64,000 nucleotides of DNA. Origin: Saprospiraceae bacterium (lineage in GTDB: Bacteria > Bacteroidota > Bacteroidia > Chitinophagales > Saprospiraceae). The stretch spans positions 124,001 to 188,000 of the forward strand of contig JADKGF010000001.1 in the NCBI GenBank assembly GCA_016717105.1, in the 5' to 3' direction. This document shows positions 10,326-19,429 of the stretch, in pieces (the stretch's first letter is position 1; every line of letters starts with the position of its first letter). The notes below the pieces were generated by a model, which was given only the letters and a program-made list of their open reading frames with translations, was not told the origin of the DNA and did not search any database. The position numbers and the translations under genes are program-made.

Positions 10326-13300
10326 TTGTCCATTTTTTTTATCCGAATTTTTTCGACGTTTTCATTTTACCTATGGAAAAGTAGGGAGAAGTTTATTCTT
10401 TCCTGTTTCCTTCTTACATTATTTTCCTTTGGCCTACAAGCCCAAAAGAAACCTGCATTTTTATCAGAATATAACCGACATTGGGTAGATTCGGTCTTTT
10501 TGAGTTTGACACTTGAAGAAAAATTAGGTCAATTGCTGATGCCTCGGGGCAACTACTCTGGCAAAGCCCATGATGTAGAAACGCTCAAAATGTGGGTCAA
10601 AAAATACAAAATAGGTGGCTTGGTTTTTTTTGCATCTGATCCTGTCACACAAGCTAAACTTACCAATGAACTGCAAAGTCTATCCCATACGCCACTTTTT
10701 ATTGGTCAGGATTTAGAATGGGGATTAGGTATGCGGCTCGATAGCACTGATCGATTTCCATATGCAGTCAGTATTGGAGCCATTAAAAATGGTGATAAGT
10801 TGATCGAAGATATGGGCCGCGAAATAGGCAGACAATGTAGGCGAATAGGTGTTCATATTAATTATGCTCCTGTGGTAGATGTCAATAACAATCCACAAAA
10901 TCCAGTTATCAACTTCAGGTCTTTTGGCGCAGACAAGTTGAATGTTACCGCAAAAGGTCTTGCCTATATGAAAGGCCTAGAAAGTGAACACATTATTGCT
11001 ACAGCAAAGCACTTTCCCGGACATGGAGATACCAATGTAGATTCACATCACGACCTGCCGATTATTACTCACCAAAAAAGTAGATTGTCAGATATAGAAT
11101 TGTATCCGTTCAAATCCTTGATAGGGCATGGTTTGCCTGCTATTATGACGGCACATCTTAATATTCCTGCACTAGAACCAATTGAAGGATTGGCATCGAC
11201 ATTTTCTCATAATATAGTTACGAATTTACTAAAGAAGGAAATGCATTTTGAAGGATTGACTTTCACAGATGCGATGGAAATGAAAGGTGCTATAAAAAAT
11301 TTTCCGAAAGGTGAAGCAATGCTCAAAGCACTTTTGGCTGGAAATGATATCTTAGAAACATTTATAGATGTACCTGAAACTATTGAGACACTAAAGGCTG
11401 CAGTAAAAAATGGTCAATTACCCATAGAATTGGTCAATCAAAAGGTAAAGAAAATTCTTATGGCTAAGTCTTGGGTTGGATTAGATGATTACAAACCTAT
11501 TTCTTTGGACGGCTTAAAACAAGATCTCAATACATCAAATTCGGATTTTATAAATTATCAACTTACCGAGAAAAGTATTACGTGTCTCAAAAATGAAAAT
11601 AAACTACTTCCTATTCGAGATCTGAGCCAGAAAATCGCTGTTCTCAACATTGATGGTGATAGTATTTCGCAATTTTATACCACAACCAAGCAATACACAC
11701 AAGTTGATTATTTTAGAATTACAAAAAATTCACCTGTTGTCTATATTGATAGTCTGCTTAAAAAATTGGAGAAATATGATATTGTCCTCGCCACATTTCA
11801 TTTGATTGATATCCGTGCATCAAAAAATTATGGTCTAAATGATAACAACACAAGACTTTTCAAAGATTTGTCCAAAAAAAATAATGTCGTCATTAGCCTA
11901 TTGGGCAATCCATATATTCTCAATAAATTGCCAGAACTCGACAATGCAAAGACTTTATTGGTAGCATATCAGCAAAATTTTTATACAGAAACTATCACGC
12001 CTCAGATTATTTTTGGAGCACTGCCGTGTGTAGGTATATTTCCTATCGATGTTTCTAATGCATACAAAACAGGATCGGGTATTTTTTGGGATAATATTGG
12101 ACGGCTTTCTTATGGAATTCCGGAGCAAGTTTCTATAGACAGAGATTTTTTATATACCGGTCTTGATTCGATAATTCAGAAAGGTCTTGACGAAAAGGCA
12201 TTTCCAGGCTGTGTTTTGCAAGTGGCCAAAGATGGTAAGGTAATTTTCGGTAAGTCTTATGGATTTCATACGTATGAAGATGCTCAAAATTTTAATGGTG
12301 CGAATGCTGAAAATTTATCTAAAGCATTTACAAACATAGATGATGCCATGGATAATACGGAAAATGCGCTTCCAAATATTACCAAATCAATACGTATATC
12401 CGATAAAATGTTTGGAAAAGTCCAAATGGATGATGTTTTTGATCTGGCATCTTTGAGTAAAATAAGTACATCATTGCTTGCCGTGATGCAACTCATGAGC
12501 GATGATAAAATTAATTTGGAAGATACGCTAGGTAGATATAGTGTTTCTATGCGTGGCTCCAATAAGTCAAACTTGAAATTTAAAGATCTACTCACACATC
12601 GAGCTGGACTGAAAGCATGGATACCATTTTGGAAAGATGCAGTAGATACTATTGCTACGATGAAACAAGCTTTGATCTTGAATCCATCTCTAGAAAAATC
12701 TTGCATCGTCAAGGTGACAAAACCAGGATTTTTTAAAAGGCTTTTTGGTGTAAAACCCAAGAAAACTATTGAATATCTAGAATCTCTAAAAGCAAATACT
12801 ACATTGTGGAATACAATCTTGACACCAGAAACTAGAATTTGGAAACCAGGTATTATTTCTGCTAATTCAGACGAAATATATAAAGTGCCAGTAGCCAAAA
12901 ACTTATATTTAAACAAAGATTACCAGAATCAGATTATGAAACAAATCGCTGAATCACCAGTAGATAGTCTAAAAAAATACGTGTACAGCGATCTACATTT
13001 TTATTTATATCCAGAGATTGTAAAATATATCACAGGCGAGAATTTTGATACTTATCTCGGTAAGACTTATAAAGCACTTGGTGCCAATAGTCTTACCTTC
13101 AATCCATGGTCAAATACATCCTTATATAAGATTGTTCCCACAGAATATGACAGTACTTTCAGGCAACAACTACTTAGGGGATTTGTCCATGATGAAGGAG
13201 CAGCATTGATGGGCGGCATTTCAGGACATGCGGGACTTTTCGGTAATGCGAATGATGTGATGAAACTTATGCAAATGTATCTTTGGAAAGGAAATTTTGG

Positions 13301-13622
13301 CGGCAAAAATTATATATCTCGTGATGTTATAGACACATGTACTTCATATCAGTTTCCTGAAGAAAAGAATCGGCGTGGAATCGGATTTGACAAAAAAGAT
13401 TTTAATCCAAATATTCAAAATGGTCCTTCATTGGCATCTAATGAAAGTTATGGCCATTCAGGATACACTGGTACATTCACATGGGTAGATCCTAAGTACA
13501 ATCTGGTTTATATTTTTCTCAGCAATCGTGTATATCCTACTAGAAATAATAATAAAATCAGTACATTAAATATCCGCACCGCTATTGGTGATCACATTAT
13601 CAATAGTATTATAAAGGAGTAA
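10326..13622 (+). CDS. GH3 beta-N-acetylglucosaminidase fused to beta-lactamase-type serine hydrolase
   Basis: This is a 1098-residue fusion. After a signal or membrane segment (FILSCFLLTLFSFGLQAQ), residues about 45-370 form a NagZ-like GH3 domain. It has the His/Asp dyad loop KHFPGHGDTNVDSHHD near 228-243 and the nucleophile Asp315 in FTDAMEMKG. A GH3 C-terminal-like domain spans about 400-590. From about 610 comes a class C beta-lactamase/D-alanyl carboxypeptidase-type domain with S709-L-S-K712, Y887-S-D and H1044-S-G in place of KTG. The pairing suggests recycling or remodelling of cell-wall muropeptides in the periplasm. The start is uncertain: TTG at 10326 is the only in-frame start near the signal segment, 2 bases after the preceding stop. 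Confidence 0.85.
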   Translation: MSIFFIRIFSTFSFYLWKSREKFILSCFLLTLFSFGLQAQKKPAFLSEYNRHWVDSVFLSLTLEEKLGQLLMPRGNYSGKAHDVETLKMWVKKYKIGGLVFFASDPVTQAKLTNELQSLSHTPLFIGQDLEWGLGMRLDSTDRFPYAVSIGAIKNGDKLIEDMGREIGRQCRRIGVHINYAPVVDVNNNPQNPVINFRSFGADKLNVTAKGLAYMKGLESEHIIATAKHFPGHGDTNVDSHHDLPIITHQKSRLSDIELYPFKSLIGHGLPAIMTAHLNIPALEPIEGLASTFSHNIVTNLLKKEMHFEGLTFTDAMEMKGAIKNFPKGEAMLKALLAGNDILETFIDVPETIETLKAAVKNGQLPIELVNQKVKKILMAKSWVGLDDYKPISLDGLKQDLNTSNSDFINYQLTEKSITCLKNENKLLPIRDLSQKIAVLNIDGDSISQFYTTTKQYTQVDYFRITKNSPVVYIDSLLKKLEKYDIVLATFHLIDIRASKNYGLNDNNTRLFKDLSKKNNVVISLLGNPYILNKLPELDNAKTLLVAYQQNFYTETITPQIIFGALPCVGIFPIDVSNAYKTGSGIFWDNIGRLSYGIPEQVSIDRDFLYTGLDSIIQKGLDEKAFPGCVLQVAKDGKVIFGKSYGFHTYEDAQNFNGANAENLSKAFTNIDDAMDNTENALPNITKSIRISDKMFGKVQMDDVFDLASLSKISTSLLAVMQLMSDDKINLEDTLGRYSVSMRGSNKSNLKFKDLLTHRAGLKAWIPFWKDAVDTIATMKQALILNPSLEKSCIVKVTKPGFFKRLFGVKPKKTIEYLESLKANTTLWNTILTPETRIWKPGIISANSDEIYKVPVAKNLYLNKDYQNQIMKQIAESPVDSLKKYVYSDLHFYLYPEIVKYITGENFDTYLGKTYKALGANSLTFNPWSNTSLYKIVPTEYDSTFRQQLLRGFVHDEGAALMGGISGHAGLFGNANDVMKLMQMYLWKGNFGGKNYISRDVIDTCTSYQFPEEKNRRGIGFDKKDFNPNIQNGPSLASNESYGHSGYTGTFTWVDPKYNLVYIFLSNRVYPTRNNNKISTLNIRTAIGDHIINSIIKE

Positions 13623-13628
13623 ACTTAG

Positions 13629-13967
13629 TCATTTCAATTTTTCATTGTTGACATGTCGCAAACTATCTCTCTTTGATTTTTTTTCTAGATTTTTGATCAA
13701 TGCAGCTTCCAAATCTATACCAGTTTGATTAGCAAGGCAAACTGCAACCCAAATAACATCAGCCAATTCATCAGCAAGTGATTCCTTTTGTTCCTCCAGG
13801 CTCATAGGATTTTTGAATGATTGTTCGCCATACATCCGTGATATCAATCTTGCAACTTCTCCAACTTCCTCTGTTAGAATAGCCATATTTGTCAATTCAG
13901 AAAAATATCGAACACCGACAGTTTTTATCCAATGATCCACTTCTTCCTGATACGTTTTTATTTCCAT
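13629..13967 (-). CDS. MazG-like nucleotide pyrophosphohydrolase
   Basis: This is a 112-residue all-alpha NTP pyrophosphohydrolase of the MazG-like superfamily. It shows the metal-binding helices: EEVGEVARLISRMYG and, about 30 residues later, ADELADVIWVAVCLANQ. Members hydrolyse (d)NTPs to the monophosphate and pyrophosphate and act as house-cleaning enzymes. Its start codon overlaps the stop codon of dtd by one base (TAATG), so it is translationally coupled to dtd. Both genes clean up damaged or mischarged metabolites. The exact nucleotide substrate is unknown. Confidence 0.85.
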   Translation of the reverse strand: MEIKTYQEEVDHWIKTVGVRYFSELTNMAILTEEVGEVARLISRMYGEQSFKNPMSLEEQKESLADELADVIWVAVCLANQTGIDLEAALIKNLEKKSKRDSLRHVNNEKLK

Positions 13968-14419
13968 TATTCTTTATTTTTTGAATCTATAATAATTGTA
14001 ACTGGTCCATCATTAATTAAGCTAATCTTCATATCCGCTCCAAAAACACCAGATTTTACTTTTGTTTGTGATATTGTAGCCAAGTGTTTTATAAAATATT
14101 CATACATTGGTATGGCAACTTCTGGTCTGGCAGCTTTAATATAAGATGGACGATTTCCTTTTTTGGTACTTGCGTGCAAGGTAAACTGGCTAACTACAAG
14201 ATATTCACCATTTAATTCATCATTAGACAGATTCATTTTACCTTCAGCATCATTAAATATTCTAAGTCCAACTATCTTAGAAACTAGCCAATCAACATCT
14301 GCTTTTTCATCCTCATGCTCTATACCGAGAAGAATCAACAAACCTCGATCTATAGATGAGTGGACTTTTTCTTCTATTGTAACCGATGCATTATTCACCC
14401 TTTGTAAAACAACCTTCAT
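13967..14419 (-). CDS. dtd: D-aminoacyl-tRNA deacylase
   Basis: This is a 150-residue DTD, the enzyme that hydrolyses D-aminoacyl-tRNAs and Gly-tRNA(Ala) and so keeps protein synthesis homochiral. It starts with the standard MKVVLQRVNNASV and contains the SQFTLHA motif with its catalytic-site Thr. The cross-subunit Gly-Pro motif is present as NDGPVTI near the C-terminus. The length matches the family. It is the first gene of a two-gene unit with the MazG-like gene and reads away from the AT-rich gap at 14420-14896. Confidence 0.93.
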   Translation of the reverse strand: MKVVLQRVNNASVTIEEKVHSSIDRGLLILLGIEHEDEKADVDWLVSKIVGLRIFNDAEGKMNLSNDELNGEYLVVSQFTLHASTKKGNRPSYIKAARPEVAIPMYEYFIKHLATISQTKVKSGVFGADMKISLINDGPVTIIIDSKNKE

Positions 14420-14896
14420 TTTTTAGTTATAAACATTATAAAATAATTCAATATGTATATTATTTATTTTTAATACTTTAATTTTAAAGTTATACACATA
14501 CATTTTCCTATTTTCACTGTAAAAATAATCTATTTCTTTCAAAATATAAAAATACATATAATAAAAATTTAAATATAAACATTTTACGTCTCTGTAGATG
14601 AACTTATCATATAGTTTTCCACATAAAATATAAAGCTTCAAAGCCATGTAATAATGTGGAATAATCTATATGTTGATATGTTAAAATATTGAATAACAAT
14701 AGATTATATTAATATTACTTGTTGATAAGTCGTTTATAACTATGATTGATTTTATTTTAGGTGTGTTATCTACATATCAACATTGCTAATAATGATAAAA
14801 GTATTTTTTATATAAAGAATTATATTATTAATACAAAAGTTAACTCAAGACAAATGAAAATTTCATTTCCTCTCATCTTATGTGTAATTTTGCAGT
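14420..14896. other. AT-rich gene-free region with DnaA-box-like 9-mers, candidate oriC
   Basis: This 477-base gap between the divergent dtd and ctaA genes is strongly AT-rich and has no convincing gene. It carries TTATACACA at 14490-14498 (perfect for TTATNCACA), TTTTCCACA at 14615-14623, TTATCAACA on the minus strand at 14720-14728 and TTATCTACA at 14766-14774. The last three each differ from TTATCCACA by one base. Weaker ATATCAACA copies lie at 14671-14679 (minus) and 14774-14782. Long A/T-only tracts between them could serve as an unwinding element. Two parS sites lie 4.3-4.5 kb away. An origin is plausible but unproven; dnaA is not in the window. Confidence 0.4.
14885..14892 (+). promoter_or_regulatory. 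-7 box (TAATTTTG) upstream of ctaA
   Basis: TAATTTTG matches the Bacteroidota -7 consensus TAnnTTTG. It ends 4 bases before the ctaA ATG, so transcription would start almost at the start codon. This implies a leaderless or nearly leaderless message. No clear -33 TTG is seen at the expected distance. Confidence 0.4.
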
Positions 14897-15973
14897 ATGA
14901 AACATCAAGGAGTATATCCAAGGTCGGTCATTATTTGGTTGGTTATTGGATTGGTTATGGTTTTTATTCAAGTCATCTTGGGTGGAATAACTAGACTCAC
15001 CGAGTCGGGACTTTCTATTACAAAGTGGGAAGTAGTAAGTGGTACAATGCCGCCTATTTCACAAAAGGATTGGCAAGAAGCTTTTGATCTCTACAAGGCG
15101 ACACCGCAGTACAGAGAAATCAATGAAGGTATGACATTTGATGATTTCAAATTTATTTATTTTTGGGAATATATCCATAGGTTTTGGGCAAGAATAATGG
15201 GTTTTGTTTTTTTGTTTCCATTTCTGTATTTTCTGAAAAAGCGATTCTTGGACAAAGCAATTCTAAAGAATCTGTTTAGAGTTGTACTTCTAGCTATTTT
15301 GGCAGCAACTTTTGGTTGGATTATGGTTGCAAGTGGATTGATAGAGAGACCTTGGGTAAATGCTTATAAATTGTCGATTCATCTTATGATTGCATTTGCT
15401 GTTTTTGCAGCATTAGAATGGACCTTTCTTAAATCTATTAATTTAAATATAGAATCATTATTTAAAGAAAGCGAAATCTTAAATATCAAACTTATTTATT
15501 TTGTAGGCATTGTGTTGGTTGTCCAAGTATTTTTCGGAGGTGTATTATCAGGTATGAAGGCTGCTGTTGTTTTTCCTTCATGGCCTGATATGAACGGATC
15601 CTATTTTCCTAAGGTTATATTTGATACTAATCAATGGAATTGGGACAACTTTAATAATTATGATAAGAATGAATTAATGCCAGCATTGATTCATTTTTTG
15701 CATCGAAATACTGCATATTTGTTATTTTTTAGTGGAAGTTATATGGCACTGCAACTATACCGTAATGCAAGAAATTCTATAACAAAATATGTTGGAATTG
15801 CATTTTTTTGTTCTTTGATATTTCAAATTATTTTGGGTATCATTACAATTTTAAATAGTGCAGGTAACATTCCAGTACTTTGGGGAGTATTGCATCAAGC
15901 AGGTGCATTATTTCTTATTAGTAATATGGTTTTAATATTTTTTATTCTGAGTATAAAAAATAATAAGAAATAG
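14897..15973 (+). CDS. ctaA: Haem A synthase (COX15/CtaA family)
   Basis: This is a 358-residue membrane protein of the COX15/CtaA family, which oxidises haem O to haem A for aa3-type terminal oxidases. Eight hydrophobic segments are visible. The conserved histidines occur in EYIHRFWARIMG, LSIHLMIAF, HFLHRNTAY and GVLHQAGALF, the pairs that bind the two haems. GGITRLTESGLS near the N-terminus is the family signature. No aa3 oxidase structural gene is in the window. The cbb3 cluster 20 kb away does not need haem A, so another oxidase must exist elsewhere in the genome. Confidence 0.9.
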   Translation: MKHQGVYPRSVIIWLVIGLVMVFIQVILGGITRLTESGLSITKWEVVSGTMPPISQKDWQEAFDLYKATPQYREINEGMTFDDFKFIYFWEYIHRFWARIMGFVFLFPFLYFLKKRFLDKAILKNLFRVVLLAILAATFGWIMVASGLIERPWVNAYKLSIHLMIAFAVFAALEWTFLKSINLNIESLFKESEILNIKLIYFVGIVLVVQVFFGGVLSGMKAAVVFPSWPDMNGSYFPKVIFDTNQWNWDNFNNYDKNELMPALIHFLHRNTAYLLFFSGSYMALQLYRNARNSITKYVGIAFFCSLIFQIILGIITILNSAGNIPVLWGVLHQAGALFLISNMVLIFFILSIKNNKK

Positions 15974-16022
15974 CTTTATATTGTGTCAGTTTTTAGCAAA
16001 AGCCTTGGAAAGAGGATAAAAT

Positions 16023-16820
16023 GTGATAAAAGAAGAAGGAAGATTTAGGTATATTGAGACTGGCGGTAGTGGTACACCTATCGTTTTGTTGCATGGATTG
16101 TTGGGAGCTTTAAGTAATTTTGAAGGCATAATTTCCCATTTTTCGCCTACGCACAATTTAGTTGTGCCTATACTTCGATTATTTGAAATTTCATTAAGAA
16201 GTTTGTCAGTTACCAAACTTGTGGAATATGTTGATGAATTTATACAATTTAAAGGATTTAGCAAAGTACACGTTTTAGGCAATTCACTTGGAGGCCACAT
16301 AGCACAACTCTACACCTTGAAAAATGCAGAGAAAGTGGAAAGTATGACTCTGACTGGAAGTAGTGGATTGTTTGAAAGCGCTATGGGTACTACTTTTCCT
16401 AAGCGTGGCAATTATGAATATATGAAGCATAAAGCAGAGAGCGTATTTTATGATCCTGCCATAGCTACAAAAGAATTGGTGGATGATGTATATGCTACTG
16501 TGAATGATCTGAAGAAAGCTATGTGTGTAGTAGCTATTGCTAAATCCGCAGTAAGACATAACCTAGAAGACAAGCTAGCTGAAATAAAATGTCCTACATT
16601 ATTGATTTGGGGAATACAGGATAGTGTTACACCTGTATGGGTTGGTGAAAAATTTCATGAACTCATACCTAATTCTGAACTAGTAAAAGTAGATAGATGT
16701 GGTCATGCACCTATGATGGAAAGACCTGATCTGTTTAATATTGCTCTTGAGAGTTTTATCAGAAGAGTTGAAGATGGTACATTTATTGAAAACCGCAAAG
16801 CTGTTACAGTTTTGGACTAA
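16023..16820 (+). CDS. Alpha/beta hydrolase
   Basis: This is a 265-residue alpha/beta-hydrolase-fold protein. It has the oxyanion segment LLHGLLGALSNF, the nucleophile elbow GNSLGG (Ser in the G-x-S-x-G motif), the acidic residue in LIWGIQDSVTP and the catalytic His in CGHAPMMERPD. The layout resembles the MenH/2-hydroxymuconate hydrolase group, but the substrate is not predictable. The start is GTG at 16023, directly after an ATGTGA. It lies 49 bases downstream of ctaA on the same strand, so it may be in the same transcript. Confidence 0.85.
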   Translation: MIKEEGRFRYIETGGSGTPIVLLHGLLGALSNFEGIISHFSPTHNLVVPILRLFEISLRSLSVTKLVEYVDEFIQFKGFSKVHVLGNSLGGHIAQLYTLKNAEKVESMTLTGSSGLFESAMGTTFPKRGNYEYMKHKAESVFYDPAIATKELVDDVYATVNDLKKAMCVVAIAKSAVRHNLEDKLAEIKCPTLLIWGIQDSVTPVWVGEKFHELIPNSELVKVDRCGHAPMMERPDLFNIALESFIRRVEDGTFIENRKAVTVLD

Positions 16821-16825
16821 TAAAG

Positions 16826-19126
16826 TTAAGGCCTTATATTTCTTTTTGCTTCTTTTTGCATAGGATTTTCAGAAGACTTTTGCTGATTTGTTTTTTTGAA
16901 CATCTCAAATTTTGAGTATTGTTCTTCACGGGGATAGAAATTATTTTCGGTATTAATATCAGCTGTTTCAAGATAAGGATCAAGGATAATTCGTTTAATT
17001 TTTACATCAGGTGCATGAACTTTCGTTATCTTATGCTCGTCTTTTCTCCAGATCTCAGCAGGTATTCTAATCACTTCTGAAGTACCATCTTCGTATTGGA
17101 GCTCATAAATAATTGGCATCACCAATCCACCTACTCTTTCAAATTCTATTTCATAATAAGTTTTTGTGTCGTTTATCAATGCTATATCGGCATCAGATAG
17201 AGACTTAATACTTTTATTGTATTCAACTATCTCAGATTGGTCAGGTTTAGTTTTATCTAGCTTATTATAGAAATCAAGTAATGTAGTATCTATTTCAGTG
17301 TAGGTTTTCTGAATATCTTTTTCATTTCTAATGGCACTTATATTTCTTTTTTTCTGATTTTCCAGTTCCAGTTCTTTTTTTATTTGTGGATCTTTTGGTT
17401 GCACCTTCTTGAGTTTCACATCAGTAATAGATAGATCGACGTGATCTGTTGTATAGAACCAACCACGCCAAAACCAGTCTAAATCTATACCAGATGCATC
17501 TTCCATTGTCCTAAAAAAGTCTGCAGGATATGGTTGTTTGAATGCCCAACGCTTAGCATATTCTTTGAATGCCATATCAAAAAGCTCTCTACCCATGATT
17601 GTCTCACGAAGTATGTTGAGAGCTGTTGCTGGTTTTGCATAAGCATTATTTCCCAGCTGATATGCGGATTCAGGATTTACCATGATTGGAGACATTTTGC
17701 TTTTGTCACCTGACATGTAATCTACAATCTTTTGGGCTTCGCCGCGGCCTGAAGGATAGTTGCGTTCGAATTCCTGCTCTGTGAGATATTGAACAAAAGT
17801 ATTTAAACCTTCATCCATCCAAGCCCATTGTCTTTCGTCAGAGTTAATTATCATGGGAAAAAAGTTATGTCCTACCTCATGAATGATTACGCTAATCATA
17901 CCATATTTAGTTCTTTCGGCGTATGTACCATCTTTTTCACATCTACCGAAATTAAAACAAATCATAGGATATTCCATTCCTATTCTATCTGCGTTGATAG
18001 ACCAAGCTACTGGGTATGGATAGTCAATGGTATATTTTGAGTAAGTTTTTATGGTGTGTGCCACAGTTTTGGTTGAGTATTTTTCCCATAAAGGATTGCC
18101 TTCTTTTGGATACATCGACATTGCGAGAACATTATTATTACCGATTTTAACATTCATGGCATCCCATATAAACTTTCTAGAAGATGCGAATGCAAAATCT
18201 CTAACATTTTGTGCATTGAATTTCCAAGTTTTCTTTGTATCTAATTTATGTTTTTCTCTTTCTACAGCTTCTTCTTGTGTAGATATGAGTACGGGTTGGA
18301 CATAATTTGATTGAGCTTTTTTGTATCTTTCATATTGAGCTTTTGTAAGTACTTGTTCTATATTTGTAAGACTACCTGTTGCTGCTACTAAATGATCTGA
18401 CGGAACTGTAATCTCAACATCGTAGTTTCCGAATATTAAAGTAAATTCTCCAGCTCCTAAGTACTGTTTATTTTGCCAGCCTTCTATGTCATTGTAGGCA
18501 CACATTCTAGGAAAAAACTGAGCTATAGTATATAAATAATTGTCATCTTCTTTGAAATATTCATAGCCTGATCGTCCACCTAGTTTTAGTCTATCATTGA
18601 TATTATACCAGTATTTTATGGATAGAGAATAACTTTGTCCTTTTTTTAAAGGTTGAGGTAGGTCTACACGCATCATAGTTTTATTCACAAGGTGTGGTAG
18701 ATTTTTACCATTTTTATCTTTGATATGAATAAGTTTAAATCCGCCATCAAATTCTTTTTTAGGCTTATTCATGAAGTTTATATCTTCTTGTTGGCCTATT
18801 GATTCTCCATTTATATTATGGGAATCTGATTCTTTACTTTGTATGTTTTGATCTAATTGAAGCCAAAGATAAGTTAGGTCATCAGGTGAGTAGTTATGAA
18901 ATGTAATTGTTTCTTCACCAAAGATTTTTTGATTATTGTCATCGAGTTCTACTTTAATATTATAGTCTGCTCTACATTGATAATATTCATGACCTGGTGC
19001 TCCTGTAGCTGTTCTGTAGGAATTTGACGTTGGTAGAAGATCGTACATCTGCCTGAATGGATTTTGATCTGTGTTTTGGCCAATTACTGTATATGAGATA
19101 AACACTAAAAGAATAATAAGACGCAT
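16826..19126 (-). CDS. M1 family zinc metallopeptidase (aminopeptidase N-like), secreted
   Basis: This is a 766-residue exported gluzincin. It has an N-terminal signal peptide (LIILLVFISYTVIGQ). An N-terminal beta-saddle domain spans about 50-300. The catalytic domain contains the zinc motif H416-E-V-G-H420 and the third ligand Glu439 in MDEGLNTF. The exopeptidase motif is not the classical GAMEN; the corresponding region reads RIGMEYPMICF. The C-terminal part is helical and charged, with a lysine/glutamate-rich stretch. It is likely a periplasmic or surface aminopeptidase for peptide scavenging. It converges on the alpha/beta hydrolase with a 5-base gap. Confidence 0.9.
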   Translation of the reverse strand: MRLIILLVFISYTVIGQNTDQNPFRQMYDLLPTSNSYRTATGAPGHEYYQCRADYNIKVELDDNNQKIFGEETITFHNYSPDDLTYLWLQLDQNIQSKESDSHNINGESIGQQEDINFMNKPKKEFDGGFKLIHIKDKNGKNLPHLVNKTMMRVDLPQPLKKGQSYSLSIKYWYNINDRLKLGGRSGYEYFKEDDNYLYTIAQFFPRMCAYNDIEGWQNKQYLGAGEFTLIFGNYDVEITVPSDHLVAATGSLTNIEQVLTKAQYERYKKAQSNYVQPVLISTQEEAVEREKHKLDTKKTWKFNAQNVRDFAFASSRKFIWDAMNVKIGNNNVLAMSMYPKEGNPLWEKYSTKTVAHTIKTYSKYTIDYPYPVAWSINADRIGMEYPMICFNFGRCEKDGTYAERTKYGMISVIIHEVGHNFFPMIINSDERQWAWMDEGLNTFVQYLTEQEFERNYPSGRGEAQKIVDYMSGDKSKMSPIMVNPESAYQLGNNAYAKPATALNILRETIMGRELFDMAFKEYAKRWAFKQPYPADFFRTMEDASGIDLDWFWRGWFYTTDHVDLSITDVKLKKVQPKDPQIKKELELENQKKRNISAIRNEKDIQKTYTEIDTTLLDFYNKLDKTKPDQSEIVEYNKSIKSLSDADIALINDTKTYYEIEFERVGGLVMPIIYELQYEDGTSEVIRIPAEIWRKDEHKITKVHAPDVKIKRIILDPYLETADINTENNFYPREEQYSKFEMFKKTNQQKSSENPMQKEAKRNIRP

Positions 19127-19186
19127 GACTAATTGTTTAATGTATAAAGAAGTTTTAGGTTGGAAATGTTTAGAATTGATTATAAA

Positions 19187-19202
19187 TGTTTCACGTGAAA
19201 CA
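19187..19202. other. parS centromere site (perfect consensus)
   Basis: TGTTTCACGTGAAACA is a perfect 16-base palindrome and a canonical ParB/Spo0J binding site. The palindrome extends outward by A/T bases to 19181-19208. ParB nucleates here and spreads; SMC loading and origin segregation follow. parA and parB are not in this window. Confidence 0.9.
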
Positions 19203-19248
19203 TTTATATTAGGTAAGAAGGCTGGTATAGGAAATTGAATAAATAAAA

Positions 19249-19280
19249 AAAGGCCAGCGATTGCTCCCTGACCTTTTTGC
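19249..19280 (-). terminator. Rho-independent terminator after uvrA
   Basis: The minus strand reads GGTCAG ... CTGGCC (6-base stem with one wobble) followed by a long T run, and a shorter T run lies on the other strand. It lies about 150 bases past the uvrA stop, between the two parS sites and the M1 peptidase gene. Confidence 0.65.
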
Positions 19281-19410
19281 TAATTTATTTATCATTGCAA
19301 AGATAATAAACTAATTTGTATATTTGGTAACTTTATTTAAACTTGCTCGTATAAAAATTTAAGTATTATATTGTTAAAATTCTGTGTTATATCGAGTGAT
19401 GGTATCTAAT

Positions 19411-19426
19411 TGTTTCACGTGGAACA
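19411..19426. other. Second parS centromere site
   Basis: TGTTTCACGTGGAACA, read on the minus strand as TGTTCCACGTGAAACA, matches the parS consensus TGTTNCACGTGAAACA exactly. It lies 224 bases from the first site and 4 bases past the uvrA stop codon. Paired parS sites are normal in origin-proximal DNA. Confidence 0.88.
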
Positions 19427-19429
19427 TTA

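Noticed and set aside
14423..14647. Open frame of 74 codons on the minus strand in the AT-rich gap
   Set aside because: The product is low-complexity Tyr/Asn/Lys sequence as expected from random AT-rich DNA, with no family pattern.
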